Shown here in pieces: positions 56,078 to 64,000 of a stretch of DNA of 64,000 bases. The translations under genes were made by a program, and so were the position numbers. The DNA is from Paraglaciecola mesophila. GTDB lineage: Bacteria > Pseudomonadota > Gammaproteobacteria > Enterobacterales > Alteromonadaceae. Location: positions 2,627,001 to 2,691,000 of the forward strand of contig NZ_CP047656.1 of the NCBI RefSeq assembly GCF_009906955.1. The letters are read 5' to 3'. The notes beneath the pieces are model-generated. The model was not told the origin of the DNA. It saw nothing but the letters and a program-made list of their open reading frames with translations, and did not search any database. Numbering within the stretch: the stretch's first letter is position 1; every line of letters starts with the position of its first letter.

Positions 56078-57925
56078 TTAATGCGTCGCTGGGGCATAAG
56101 CTAAAGGAGCGCCAACCAATATCTCTTTGGCTTTTACTTCGTTATGCTGAGTTAACTCGAAATTCAGTTCATCCAGTAACATAACCACATCCTCAAACGG
56201 CAATTTGCTTTCATCGGCCCCCATAATTCTTGGGTGTTGAGTGGTGGTATCAGCGTCATCAATTAGCAGCTCTTCATACAGTTTTTCACCTGGGCGTAAA
56301 CCAGAAAATTTAAGCTCAATATTGCCATCAGGTTGGGTTTCTGTTTTCAGCGTATGACCCATTAGATGCGCCATCTTTTGGGCTAAATCGACAATTTTTA
56401 CGGGATCTCCCATATCCAGTACAAATACCTCCCCCTTTTTACCCATAGCGCCAGCTTGTATTACCAGCTGCGCCGCTTCAGGAATGGTCATGAAAAAACG
56501 AATAATATCTGGGTGGGTAACCGTTATGGGTCCGCCTGCTTGAATTTGGCGGGTAAAGAGCGGTACTACTGAGCCCGAGGAGCCCAGCACATTGCCAAAT
56601 CGCACAATTGCAAATTGCGTGGTAGATTCAAGCTCAGCTATACCTTGCACGATTAACTCGGCGAAGCGTTTTGTTGCTCCCATTACATTTGTCGGGCGTA
56701 CCGCTTTGTCTGTGGAAATCAGAACAAATTTTTCCACATCAAATTCGAGTGCCGCTAAGGCCACATTTGCGGTACCAAAAACGTTATTACGTAACCCGGC
56801 CAAAGGGTTCGATTCCACCATGGGTACGTGCTTATACGCAGCGGCATGATAAATAGTCTGGATGTTATGACTTTGAATAGCAGCGCGCAGTATTTCGTTG
56901 TCTTGAATACTAGCTAATATCGGGACAATTTTGATATCAGGGTAGAGCTTACTCAACTCTCCTTCTATTTGATAAAGATTAAGTTCTGATAGCTCAAACA
57001 GTACAAGAGACTCAGGGCATGATTTAGCTATTTGACGGCACAGCTCACTACCGATTGAACCACCAGCACCGGTTACCATCACGCGTTTACGACGAATGTT
57101 AGTATCCAGTAGTTCAGCAATAGGTGGGACAGGTTCACGGCCGAGCAACTCTTCTATTTTAATTTCGCTCAGTTCATCAATTTTTCGCTTACCAGATAAA
57201 ATATCTTGAATATTAGGGATACTCAAAAGCTCAATAGCGAAGGGTTCAAGCTCAGATATCAGTTCTTTTCGACGCTCGTGAGACGAGTTATTTACCGCAA
57301 GCAGCATCTTGTTCACGCCGTACTTTTTGACTAACTCTGGTATATCTTCACGACAATATACTTGCAAGCCCATCACTTGCTTGCCCTGAAAAAGCTGTTT
57401 GTCGTCTACAAACGCAACCGGCAGCAGATCATTACCTGTACGTAAGGTTTGCGCGAGCGAACGGCCTGCTTGTGAAGCACCGAATATGATGCATTTTTCA
57501 CGAATTTTATAATTTTGCGTTTGTACCGTGGTTTGTATTAATAAACGGGGGGCGACAACTAAAAACATCGCTAGGGTTAAATAAATAAACGGCACAGTGG
57601 TAGGCACAAATGCTTGAAAGGCATATCGCGCCGCAAACAAGTACAACGCAGATAAACTTAACGCAATAAAAATAAGATAAATTGCGCGTATATCAATGTA
57701 GCGAACAATGAGTTGATAATGGCCAAAAAAAGTCATCAAGCTAACCGCGAACACACAGTTTAGAAGAATAACCAGCCATTCGCTGGCAGCAAAATGCCAC
57801 TCTTCAATCCCGATCCGCAACCAATAGGCCACTAAAATACTGACGAAAATCGCACTTATATCCCATCCCATCGACAACAAAAGTTTTGCTTGGGGACTAA
57901 AGGTAAATAATCGATCTAATTTCAT
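56078..57925 (-). CDS. UDP-GlcNAc 4,6-dehydratase, PglF/WbpM-like membrane protein
   Basis: A 615-residue inner membrane protein. Four hydrophobic helices (about 12-125) are followed by a CoA-binding-like Rossmann domain (IIFGASQAGRSLAQTL near 150) and the SDR dehydratase domain (about 285-590). The cofactor loop is VTGAGGSIGSELCRQ, followed by YHAAAYKHVPMVESNPLAGL and STDKAVRPTNVMGATKR. In the last, Met occupies the usual catalytic Tyr place, as in the WbpM/PglF subgroup. It would make the UDP-4-keto-6-deoxy sugar. It overlaps the aminotransferase gene by four bases. Confidence 0.92.
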   Translation of the reverse strand: MKLDRLFTFSPQAKLLLSMGWDISAIFVSILVAYWLRIGIEEWHFAASEWLVILLNCVFAVSLMTFFGHYQLIVRYIDIRAIYLIFIALSLSALYLFAARYAFQAFVPTTVPFIYLTLAMFLVVAPRLLIQTTVQTQNYKIREKCIIFGASQAGRSLAQTLRTGNDLLPVAFVDDKQLFQGKQVMGLQVYCREDIPELVKKYGVNKMLLAVNNSSHERRKELISELEPFAIELLSIPNIQDILSGKRKIDELSEIKIEELLGREPVPPIAELLDTNIRRKRVMVTGAGGSIGSELCRQIAKSCPESLVLFELSELNLYQIEGELSKLYPDIKIVPILASIQDNEILRAAIQSHNIQTIYHAAAYKHVPMVESNPLAGLRNNVFGTANVALAALEFDVEKFVLISTDKAVRPTNVMGATKRFAELIVQGIAELESTTQFAIVRFGNVLGSSGSVVPLFTRQIQAGGPITVTHPDIIRFFMTIPEAAQLVIQAGAMGKKGEVFVLDMGDPVKIVDLAQKMAHLMGHTLKTETQPDGNIELKFSGLRPGEKLYEELLIDDADTTTQHPRIMGADESKLPFEDVVMLLDELNFELTQHNEVKAKEILVGAPLAYAPATH

Positions 57926-59100
57926 GAGATTGTTGCCTGCAGCATGACACCTTTAAGCACTTCACATGTGTGAGAGATTTCATCTTCGCTTAAGGTAGGA
58001 TGCACTAAAAACATCAAGGAGCGTTCGCCTAAACTCACTGCATTAGCTAAAGGAACGTCGGGACGAAAGCCAGAACCGTCAAACGCCTTTTCCATATAAA
58101 CTTCAGAACAGGAACCTGAAAAACATGGCACATTACACTGGTTCACTGCCTCGATGATACGGTCGCGATCCCAATCGGGTTTCAATTTTTCAGGTTTAAC
58201 GTACACATAGCATTTATAAAAAGCATGCTCAATGTAATCGGGTGTTTCAGGTACGAGCAAGGCGTTGGTCTCAATTGCGCTAGCAAAAATTTGCTGGGCA
58301 TTGCGTTGCCGCTGCTTAACCCAAATAGGCATTTTTTTCAGTTGCTGTAGGCCTACTGCCCCTTGTATTTCAGTCATGCGCCAGTTGGTACCGAAACTTT
58401 CATGCAGCCAGCGAAAGCCGGGGGGATGATCTTTTTCGTATACCGCTTCCCACGATTTACCGTGATCCTTAAACGCCCATACCTTCTCCCAAAGGGATTG
58501 ATTATTAGTCGTGACCATGCCACCTTCACCGGCGGTGGTCATGATCTTATCTTGGCAGAATGACCAGGCGGCAATATCGCCGATACTGCCCACAGGCTTC
58601 CCTTTATATCTTGCACCGTGAGCTTGAGCACAGTCTTCTACGATATACAGGTTGTGCTCATCCGCTAAGGATTGAATGTCATCCATCTCACAAGGCCATC
58701 CTGCAAGATGCACACAAAGTATGGCCTTAGTCTTCGGGCTGATTTTTTCACGGACTGTTTCAGCACTAATGTTCTGACTATCCAGCTCAATGTCGGCAAA
58801 AATGGGCACTAAGCCCGCCAAAACAATAGAAGAAATAGACGCTATAAAAGTACGCGAGGTCACAATGACTTCGCTCCCTTTTGGTATATCCAGCGCCTGC
58901 CAAGCTAAATCTAACGCAACTGTACCGTTTGCCACCGCGACTGCATACTCACAGTGAATGTACTGGGCAAATGCCTTTTCAAATTCTCGGCACTGTTGTC
59001 CGGTCCAATAGTTCACGCGGTTGGAGTCTAACACTGACAACACCGCTGCTTTTTCAGCTTCATCGTAATTTGGCCAGGGCGAAAACGGTCCATTTAACAT
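57922..59100 (-). CDS. DegT/DnrJ/EryC1 sugar aminotransferase, PglE-like
   Basis: A 392-residue PLP enzyme that aminates a nucleotide-linked keto sugar. The PLP lysine is in WSFCQDKIMTTAGEGGMV near residue 190, preceded by VEDCAQAHGARYKGKPVGSI. The N-terminal phrase is NRVNYWTGQQCREFEKAFAQ, and VAVANGTVALDLAWQALDIP holds the cofactor phosphate. Placed between a PglF-like dehydratase and a PglD-like acetyltransferase, it most likely acts as the C4 aminotransferase of the UDP-bacillosamine pathway. Confidence 0.92.
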   Translation of the reverse strand: MLNGPFSPWPNYDEAEKAAVLSVLDSNRVNYWTGQQCREFEKAFAQYIHCEYAVAVANGTVALDLAWQALDIPKGSEVIVTSRTFIASISSIVLAGLVPIFADIELDSQNISAETVREKISPKTKAILCVHLAGWPCEMDDIQSLADEHNLYIVEDCAQAHGARYKGKPVGSIGDIAAWSFCQDKIMTTAGEGGMVTTNNQSLWEKVWAFKDHGKSWEAVYEKDHPPGFRWLHESFGTNWRMTEIQGAVGLQQLKKMPIWVKQRQRNAQQIFASAIETNALLVPETPDYIEHAFYKCYVYVKPEKLKPDWDRDRIIEAVNQCNVPCFSGSCSEVYMEKAFDGSGFRPDVPLANAVSLGERSLMFLVHPTLSEDEISHTCEVLKGVMLQATIS

Positions 59101-59127
59101 TGAGTTACCTCACATCATCTAAGATGT

Positions 59128-59763
59128 TTAATTATTATTATTAACTTTTTTAGCTGGGCTGCCAGCCACTACCAGATGCGAAGCAATATTCGCCAGCACA
59201 GTAGAGCCTGCACCGACTACGCTATGGCGACCCACGGTACAACCTTGAATAATTGCGCTACCAATACCGATAAAACTTTGCTCCTCGACCGTAACATTGC
59301 CCGCCAGATGTGCTCCTGGAGCAATATGCACAAAGTCGCCTATCTCGCAGTCGTGATCCACGCTGGATGCGGTATTGATAATGGCACCTTGGCCTATTTT
59401 ACTGGCGATATTGACCGTTGCATTCGCGCAAATAAGTGAACCAACGCCGACTTCACTATGTTTACTCACCTGCGCACTGGGATGGATTAACGTCGCAAAC
59501 GAGCAATGTAGTGCGTGTAATTCTGCGCTCACCCGAGCGCGAATCGCATTATTTCCAATGGCAACGAAGAACAGTGTGTCGCTCGCAATATAATTTGCCA
59601 CATCGTCAGCGTGGCCTATTACCTCCCAATGGGCATTGTGCTTTTGCTTAGGATAGGCTTGGTCTAAAAAGTGAATATTGCTAAAGCGACGGCTCGCTTG
59701 GGCACAGTCAGCCGCGACCTTCCCATGACCGCTGGCTCCGATAATGATTAATTTATTGATCAT
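59128..59763 (-). CDS. Sugar N-acetyltransferase, PglD/NeuD family
   Basis: A 211-residue left-handed beta-helix acetyltransferase. I start at the ATG at 59763 (MINKLIIIGASGHGKVAADC), preceded by a purine-rich ribosome site; the longer frame extends into the previous gene. An N-terminal Rossmann-like domain (GASGHGKVAAD) binds the UDP-sugar, and hexapeptide repeats begin near residue 90 (HPSAQVSKHSEVGVGSLICA) with the catalytic His in SSVDHDCEIGDFVHIAPGAH. It would acetylate the 4-amino sugar with acetyl-CoA. It overlaps the PglC-like gene by 11 bases. Confidence 0.9.
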   Translation of the reverse strand: MINKLIIIGASGHGKVAADCAQASRRFSNIHFLDQAYPKQKHNAHWEVIGHADDVANYIASDTLFFVAIGNNAIRARVSAELHALHCSFATLIHPSAQVSKHSEVGVGSLICANATVNIASKIGQGAIINTASSVDHDCEIGDFVHIAPGAHLAGNVTVEEQSFIGIGSAIIQGCTVGRHSVVGAGSTVLANIASHLVVAGSPAKKVNNNN

Positions 59764-60373
59764 TTCTTTCTCCCTCAGCGTTGCCACTACCGGTAAACTT
59801 TCGCATGGTGACATGCCCTATCTGCTCTACATCAACACGTTGAATCACTTTAATTACCGTCATACATAAAATTTTAATATCTAACATGAGACTACGGTTA
59901 TCCACATACCATACGTCTAGTTTGAATTTATCTTCCCAGGATAAATTATTGCGACCATTAACCTGCGCCCACCCTGTTATTCCAGGGCGTACTTCATGGC
60001 GACGCAGTTGTTGCGCATTGTACAAAGGTAAATACTCTACAAGCAGTGGCCTTGGCCCGACCAAACTCATATCACCGCGAAGTACATTAAATAACCCAGG
60101 CAATTCATCTAAACTGCTGCGACGTAAGAATTTGCCGAAAGAGGTGAGCCTAACGTCATCAGCTAACAACTGGCCATTTTCATCTGTTTCATTGGTCATG
60201 CTGCGAAATTTCATGATGTTAAACACGCGACCATGGCGCCCCGGTCGTGCTTGTTTAAAGAGTACGGGACCGCCCAGTAACACTCGTACAAACAACGCAG
60301 TGACTAAAATGATGGGCCACAATAGGAATAAAGCCATACACACCAATAGGATATCTAGCACGCGTTTACGCAT
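59753..60373 (-). CDS. PglC-like initiating phosphoglycosyl transferase
   Basis: A 206-residue monotopic transferase that moves a phospho-sugar from UDP to undecaprenyl phosphate and so starts the repeat unit. It has an N-terminal re-entrant helix (KRVLDILLVCMALFLLWPII), then GGPVLFKQARPGRHGRVFNI, FRSMT, the catalytic Asp-Glu dyad in RRSSLDELPGLFNVLRGDMS, GPRPLLVEYLPLY and RRHEVRPGITGWAQVNGRNN. The small size without the N-terminal domain of WbaP matches PglC. It overlaps the upstream glycosyltransferase by eight bases. Confidence 0.94.
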   Translation of the reverse strand: MRKRVLDILLVCMALFLLWPIILVTALFVRVLLGGPVLFKQARPGRHGRVFNIMKFRSMTNETDENGQLLADDVRLTSFGKFLRRSSLDELPGLFNVLRGDMSLVGPRPLLVEYLPLYNAQQLRRHEVRPGITGWAQVNGRNNLSWEDKFKLDVWYVDNRSLMLDIKILCMTVIKVIQRVDVEQIGHVTMRKFTGSGNAEGERNDQ

Positions 60374-61553
60374 TTCGGTTTCTCCGATCTAAGCGAGCCG
60401 TACGTTTTGTTTGTTGAGACATGACCTGTTGGTAAAAATCGGTTATTTGCTTAGCGTTATGCTGCACATTCATAATATTCGCAACGCGGATACTGGCGCT
60501 GGCAACCAATTTTTTTCGTTGCTGTGGCTGCTCAATCGCTTGTATTATTTTTTTCGCCAGCAGCTCAGGGGCCTGAGCCGGTGCCATATAGCCAGTGACA
60601 CCATCTTCAACCAAATCAGGAAACCCACCAACATTAGAGGTTAATGTTGCCACTCCAGCATACATTGACTCCACGGCACCTCCAACATTCTCTGAATGAG
60701 AGGGGTGTACAGCCAAATCAAACTGAGGGTAGAGTGTGGGCACGTCATTTCTCAGGCCTAAAAAGACACAACAACCGGGAGCGTGCTGCTGTGCATACCC
60801 CTGAACTTGAGCAAAATAATTATCCGCTCCGGCCCACGGCCCTCCCACAAAGACGCATTTAACATTAGGATAGTGCCGACGCACAATTGCAATGGCGTCA
60901 ATTAAATCCTCATGCCCTTTTAGCCCGCGCTTTTGCCCCAGGTAAGCTTTAGGCGCGTAGAAATACGCCACCATACCGATTAAAAAGGTGTCTTGTGGAA
61001 GGTCCAATTGTGCTCGCATGTTCTCGTCACTAGCTGGTTTAAATGAAAAGTCACCTTCATTTACCCCATAGTAAGCTAACCCAACTCGCTCAGCATTAAT
61101 GCCAAAGGCTTGATAGGCGTTTTTTGTCCATAAACAGGAAGCCAACCAATAATCATCTCGATTGGCACTGGCCAATTCCGCTCGACGAAAGCCCCAATGT
61201 TCTAAATGTAATGGACCGGGAACATGAAAAATTCGTGGAATTTCGTGGCTGCGAAGCGCTAAACGCATGAGTAAGGTGGTTGCAACAAAGTGACTATGAA
61301 TGATATCTGGTTTAATTTCATCGACTAAGCGACGCAGCTGTTTTGTCTTCGATATATTCTTCCAAGGCTGACTCAGCACAATGGAAGGGTCGAATATATG
61401 CACCACCACCCCAGCGGCTTTATAACGAGCAACCATAGGCCCATCAGGCAATGCAAGGTGTACTTCTACTCCTAGTTTAACCAATTCGGTGGTTTGGCGC
61501 AGCGCCCAACTGGCACCAATCGCTGTTTTCAATAAATGCAACACTCTTAACAT
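60366..61553 (-). CDS. Glycosyltransferase, GT4-like
   Basis: A 395-residue GT-B fold enzyme. The N-domain starts MLRVLHLLKTAIGASWALRQ with IIHSHFVATTLLMRLALRSH. The C-domain holds CVFVGGPWAG, FLGLRNDVPTLYPQFDLAVH, PSHSENVGGAVESMYAGVAT with the nucleotide-sugar binding Glu, and NVGGFPDLVEDGVTGYMAPA. It would add a sugar to the lipid-linked repeat unit; donor and acceptor are unknown. It overlaps the next upstream glycosyltransferase by seven bases. Confidence 0.92.
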   Translation of the reverse strand: MLRVLHLLKTAIGASWALRQTTELVKLGVEVHLALPDGPMVARYKAAGVVVHIFDPSIVLSQPWKNISKTKQLRRLVDEIKPDIIHSHFVATTLLMRLALRSHEIPRIFHVPGPLHLEHWGFRRAELASANRDDYWLASCLWTKNAYQAFGINAERVGLAYYGVNEGDFSFKPASDENMRAQLDLPQDTFLIGMVAYFYAPKAYLGQKRGLKGHEDLIDAIAIVRRHYPNVKCVFVGGPWAGADNYFAQVQGYAQQHAPGCCVFLGLRNDVPTLYPQFDLAVHPSHSENVGGAVESMYAGVATLTSNVGGFPDLVEDGVTGYMAPAQAPELLAKKIIQAIEQPQQRKKLVASASIRVANIMNVQHNAKQITDFYQQVMSQQTKRTARLDRRNRNA

Positions 61554-62722
61554 GGGCTAGCCTCTAGGACGGCTTGATACATCATATCTCGTCTTATTTG
61601 TAACTGTTGGTTGTGATATTTTTGCGCAGTATCAAAGTTTCGCTTGGATTCAACAAGCCGCTCTTCGACTGACAACCCCGACACTAGAGTCACCCTTTGA
61701 ATTAAGGCGTCCATATCATCGCGCGGCAAAATAAAACGAGGCTCCAGCAGCTCGTCTACCCCGCCTACATCCGTAGCAACGCAAATCAATGAACGCGCCA
61801 TAGCTTCGATTAGTACCCTAGGCAAGCCTTCTTGGCGAGAAGAAAGGATGAACAAGTCGGCACTATCTAACACCTGGCGTATTTCTTCTCTGGATGCAAC
61901 ATTGCCTAAAAATGCCACCTTGGACGAAATACCAAGCCCTCTAGCGAAAGCCTTCATACTTGGCAACAGGCTACCGCCACCTATCCACGTTAATGAAACG
62001 TCTACCCCTTGAGCACTCAGCCTAGCGATGCCCTGTAACATAAAGTCACAGCCTTTATAGGGTTGAGCTAAATTACCCACGCAGACTATCCGTAGAGGCT
62101 CGTGAAATGAATACATTTGGCGCTTTGTATAATCTACATCAGTAAGCTGAATTGAAGAGTAATGAGTATGCATGGCGATTGGATTCGGTGGATAGCGCTT
62201 TTGTAGCTTGTGTTCTGTCACATAAGCAATCGAAATGGCTTGCTGGCATTGGTGTTTAAGCATAGTGCTAAATAGCGATTTAAAAACCACTCGCAAAGGG
62301 CTCTTACTGGCTCCTTTGGCGAAAACATCAGCAGGATCGCCTACCACTTCAGCTCCGAATTTAGCGTCCTTAGGTAATGCTAGCAGTTGGTAAATAGCGG
62401 CCAAAATGCCCGGAATACGAAAAATAACGCTACGTGATGCGTGCCTGCGTTTACGTAATACCGAATACAAGCCTGGCAGAGTTTTCACAAACCCAATTGG
62501 ACCAATATAACTCGGTAACTCAACGAATCCTACTTGGTCACCGTCAACTCGATGCCACGCTGTTTCTGCCGTTTTGACCTTGGCGACCCTAGCCACGATA
62601 TTAACCTGAGAAAAGACACGCAAATAACGTAACCAGAAAGCGTAAGGAAACATATTTTCCGTCCAATAGTATCCCTTTAGGCAACGATAAAAACGCTGTT
62701 CAATCACGATATCAACCTGCAT
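61547..62722 (-). CDS. Glycosyltransferase, GT4-like
   Basis: A 391-residue GT-B enzyme. I start at the ATG at 62722 (MQVDIVIEQRFYRCLKGYYW), two bases after the polymerase stop, though a GTG 15 bases upstream is possible. C-domain motifs are IVCVGNLAQPYKGCDFMLQG, LTWIGGGSLLPSM, FLGNVASREEIRQVLDSADL, FILSSRQEGLPRVLIEAMAR and CVATDVGGVDELLEP, a complete GT4 nucleotide-sugar site. Donor sugar unknown. It is coupled to the polymerase gene upstream. Confidence 0.92.
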   Translation of the reverse strand: MQVDIVIEQRFYRCLKGYYWTENMFPYAFWLRYLRVFSQVNIVARVAKVKTAETAWHRVDGDQVGFVELPSYIGPIGFVKTLPGLYSVLRKRRHASRSVIFRIPGILAAIYQLLALPKDAKFGAEVVGDPADVFAKGASKSPLRVVFKSLFSTMLKHQCQQAISIAYVTEHKLQKRYPPNPIAMHTHYSSIQLTDVDYTKRQMYSFHEPLRIVCVGNLAQPYKGCDFMLQGIARLSAQGVDVSLTWIGGGSLLPSMKAFARGLGISSKVAFLGNVASREEIRQVLDSADLFILSSRQEGLPRVLIEAMARSLICVATDVGGVDELLEPRFILPRDDMDALIQRVTLVSGLSVEERLVESKRNFDTAQKYHNQQLQIRRDMMYQAVLEASPC

Positions 62723-62724
62723 CG

Positions 62725-64000
62725 CTAATTTACCCACTCTGGAGACATACGTGTTGTTTTGTCTTTTTTGAACGCGATGTACATGATGAAAGTCGAAATC
62801 AACATGCCCAGTACTATCTGCACCGGAACATGAATAAAGCTATTTCGCACAGTGACAAACATAGGCAGCAAGCCAACTCCTATATATAGGTTGTTTCGAA
62901 TATTTGATGTAGATGAATCTAGCTTCGCCATTAAAGCGGCCAGCCCGAAAAACAGTAAGATAACGCCCTTTTCGCCAAAGTTTATGTACGCCTCTGCAAT
63001 CGCAGAAAAACCAATTGGCCCAGCTTTATTCTGAACCACGATATTCAATAAGCGCCCATCTTCCTGCACATCTACTCGCTCTAATTGCGGTATGAATAAT
63101 GCGAACTGGCGTTCAAACGGTGCCCAATAACTGCCTCCTAATAATAAATCAAAGTTTTCATGCTTCCGCCATGTCACAGTTTCTTGCACTGCCCGCAAAC
63201 TGGAACCCATTTCGGCGACTGCATTTAATGGATTCACAGACAAATCACCAGAGTAGTCACCGGATACTCTGGCATTTTTTACGATACCGGTCAGGACCAA
63301 AAAGCCAATCACCCCAATGAGCAACAATGAACTTTTAATCGGTGCCCCTTTACGACCTAACATACAAGCAGCAACAGCACTTGGGAACATCACCTCTCCT
63401 CGCAGCCCCACTTTAAACGCAACCAATGCCCAAACGGCAAATAATGCAAAATACCAATAGCCGTATCCAGGTCGATAAACAACGCACAGCAAAACGAGCG
63501 AAATACCTATGAAGAAATATAAATAGGAAAATATTAGTGAATAAAGGGGAGAATGACTCATTACCTCCAAGTAGGCACCATACGAATTCAGCGCCCCTGT
63601 AATAATGGTCAACAAGAAGAATAGCCCAACAAAAAGAGCCAAAGATAAGCCACCGATATGGAACAGACGCTTTTGATATGCGCTGTTTTCTCTGGGGCCT
63701 TCAATACTGGCGCTTGGTTCTTTGGAAAAGCAAATAGCTCCTAAAGCAAAACCTATCATCGCCAAATTGACGATATGGATCGCATTATCGGTTTCAACAC
63801 TGTAGTACCAGCGGCTAATCTGATAGAGCGTGTCCTTATCTGTGATGCCATTTAACGCACTGGCAAACACTAAGCCAACGTGAAAGACGCCTAGCACGGT
63901 CATAAAAATAAAACAGATAGACCACATTCCTCTGGGCAGACTGAAATATAAAATCGCTGATAGCGCCACCCAATGAATTGCAGTAATTGACTCGAGAACG
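62725..64000 (-). CDS. O-antigen/exopolysaccharide polymerase (Wzy-like), 5' end outside window
   Basis: Partial gene. The frame is open from the stop at 62725 to the window end, so the GTG at 63969 is only an internal codon. The visible 424 residues contain about ten hydrophobic segments, a larger hydrophilic loop (RVSGDYSGDLSVNPLNAVAE and VTWRKHENFDLLLGGSYWAP) between the later helices, and AEAYINFGEKGVILLFFGLA, as in oligosaccharide repeat-unit polymerases. Wzy proteins are identified by topology more than sequence, so this rests on layout and on its place beside glycosyltransferases and an initiating transferase. Confidence 0.82.
   Translation of the reverse strand, partial: VLESITAIHWVALSAILYFSLPRGMWSICFIFMTVLGVFHVGLVFASALNGITDKDTLYQISRWYYSVETDNAIHIVNLAMIGFALGAICFSKEPSASIEGPRENSAYQKRLFHIGGLSLALFVGLFFLLTIITGALNSYGAYLEVMSHSPLYSLIFSYLYFFIGISLVLLCVVYRPGYGYWYFALFAVWALVAFKVGLRGEVMFPSAVAACMLGRKGAPIKSSLLLIGVIGFLVLTGIVKNARVSGDYSGDLSVNPLNAVAEMGSSLRAVQETVTWRKHENFDLLLGGSYWAPFERQFALFIPQLERVDVQEDGRLLNIVVQNKAGPIGFSAIAEAYINFGEKGVILLFFGLAALMAKLDSSTSNIRNNLYIGVGLLPMFVTVRNSFIHVPVQIVLGMLISTFIMYIAFKKDKTTRMSPEWVN

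Overview
This is a 64 kb stretch of a gammaproteobacterial chromosome. Gene content (MetJ repressor, the tsaE-amiB-mutL-miaA-hfq-hflXKC superoperon, the Thr-Tyr-Gly-Thr tRNA cluster in front of tuf, DUF2959, DUF3718 and DUF3300 proteins, DPP IV, AbgT) and the moderate GC content point to a marine Alteromonadales bacterium, probably Alteromonadaceae of the Paraglaciecola/Glaciecola type. The genus is inferred and was not tested. There is no rRNA operon, prophage or CRISPR array.

Layout. 1-6 kb: a YccF fragment, a DUF2959 lipoprotein, a BrkB-type membrane protein, divergent metF/metJ with tandem Met boxes between them, a GST, a small cytochrome c and selO. 6-20 kb: a large membrane GGDEF-EAL protein, ribA, a DUF3300 protein, DUF3718, the agmatine-to-putrescine pair aguA-aguB, a PLP-dependent dehydratase, a PH-domain protein, DPP IV, a Rossmann-fold protein, the tRNA methyltransferase trmN and a possible stand-alone CheW-like protein. 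20-31.3 kb: queG, divergent from the long housekeeping operon nnr-tsaE-amiB-mutL-miaA-hfq-hflX-hflK-hflC, which ends in a strong terminator.

31.3-33.2 kb is a mobile patch. It holds a Y1 (REP-associated type) transposase flanked by oppositely oriented copies of a 17-bp motif, a 62-bp tandem duplication on one side, and a 137-bp tandem duplication carrying a dead copy of the transposase start on the other. 33.2-40.3 kb holds a DUF3859 protein, two GSTs, an unusual protein with two different solute-binding-protein domains fused, DUF4112, hemH and an AbgT transporter.

40.5-45.5 kb is the most interesting region: a tight four-gene operon encoding a coiled-coil protein, a membrane protein with a longin/roadblock-like cytoplasmic region and a periplasmic OmpA domain, a Rab/Ras-like small GTPase with a substituted catalytic glutamine, and a GGDEF-EAL protein whose GGDEF motif is degenerate. 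I infer a signalling device that connects the cell envelope, a small GTPase and c-di-GMP turnover. It is followed by convergent gcdH (overlapping tails), an aldo/keto reductase and a periplasmic binding protein.

48.8-53.3 kb, minus strand, is the murB-birA-coaX-tRNA(Thr,Tyr,Gly,Thr)-tuf block, syntenic with E. coli but with type III coaX in place of coaA and without secE-nusG after tuf. Directly upstream of murB and on the same strand, 53.4-64 kb is an exopolysaccharide/O-antigen type locus: polymerase (cut by the window end), two glycosyltransferases, a PglC-like initiating transferase, and PglD-, PglE- and PglF-like enzymes that together would make UDP-diacetylbacillosamine, then a short Wza-like exporter and a Wzc-like chain-length/BY-kinase protein.
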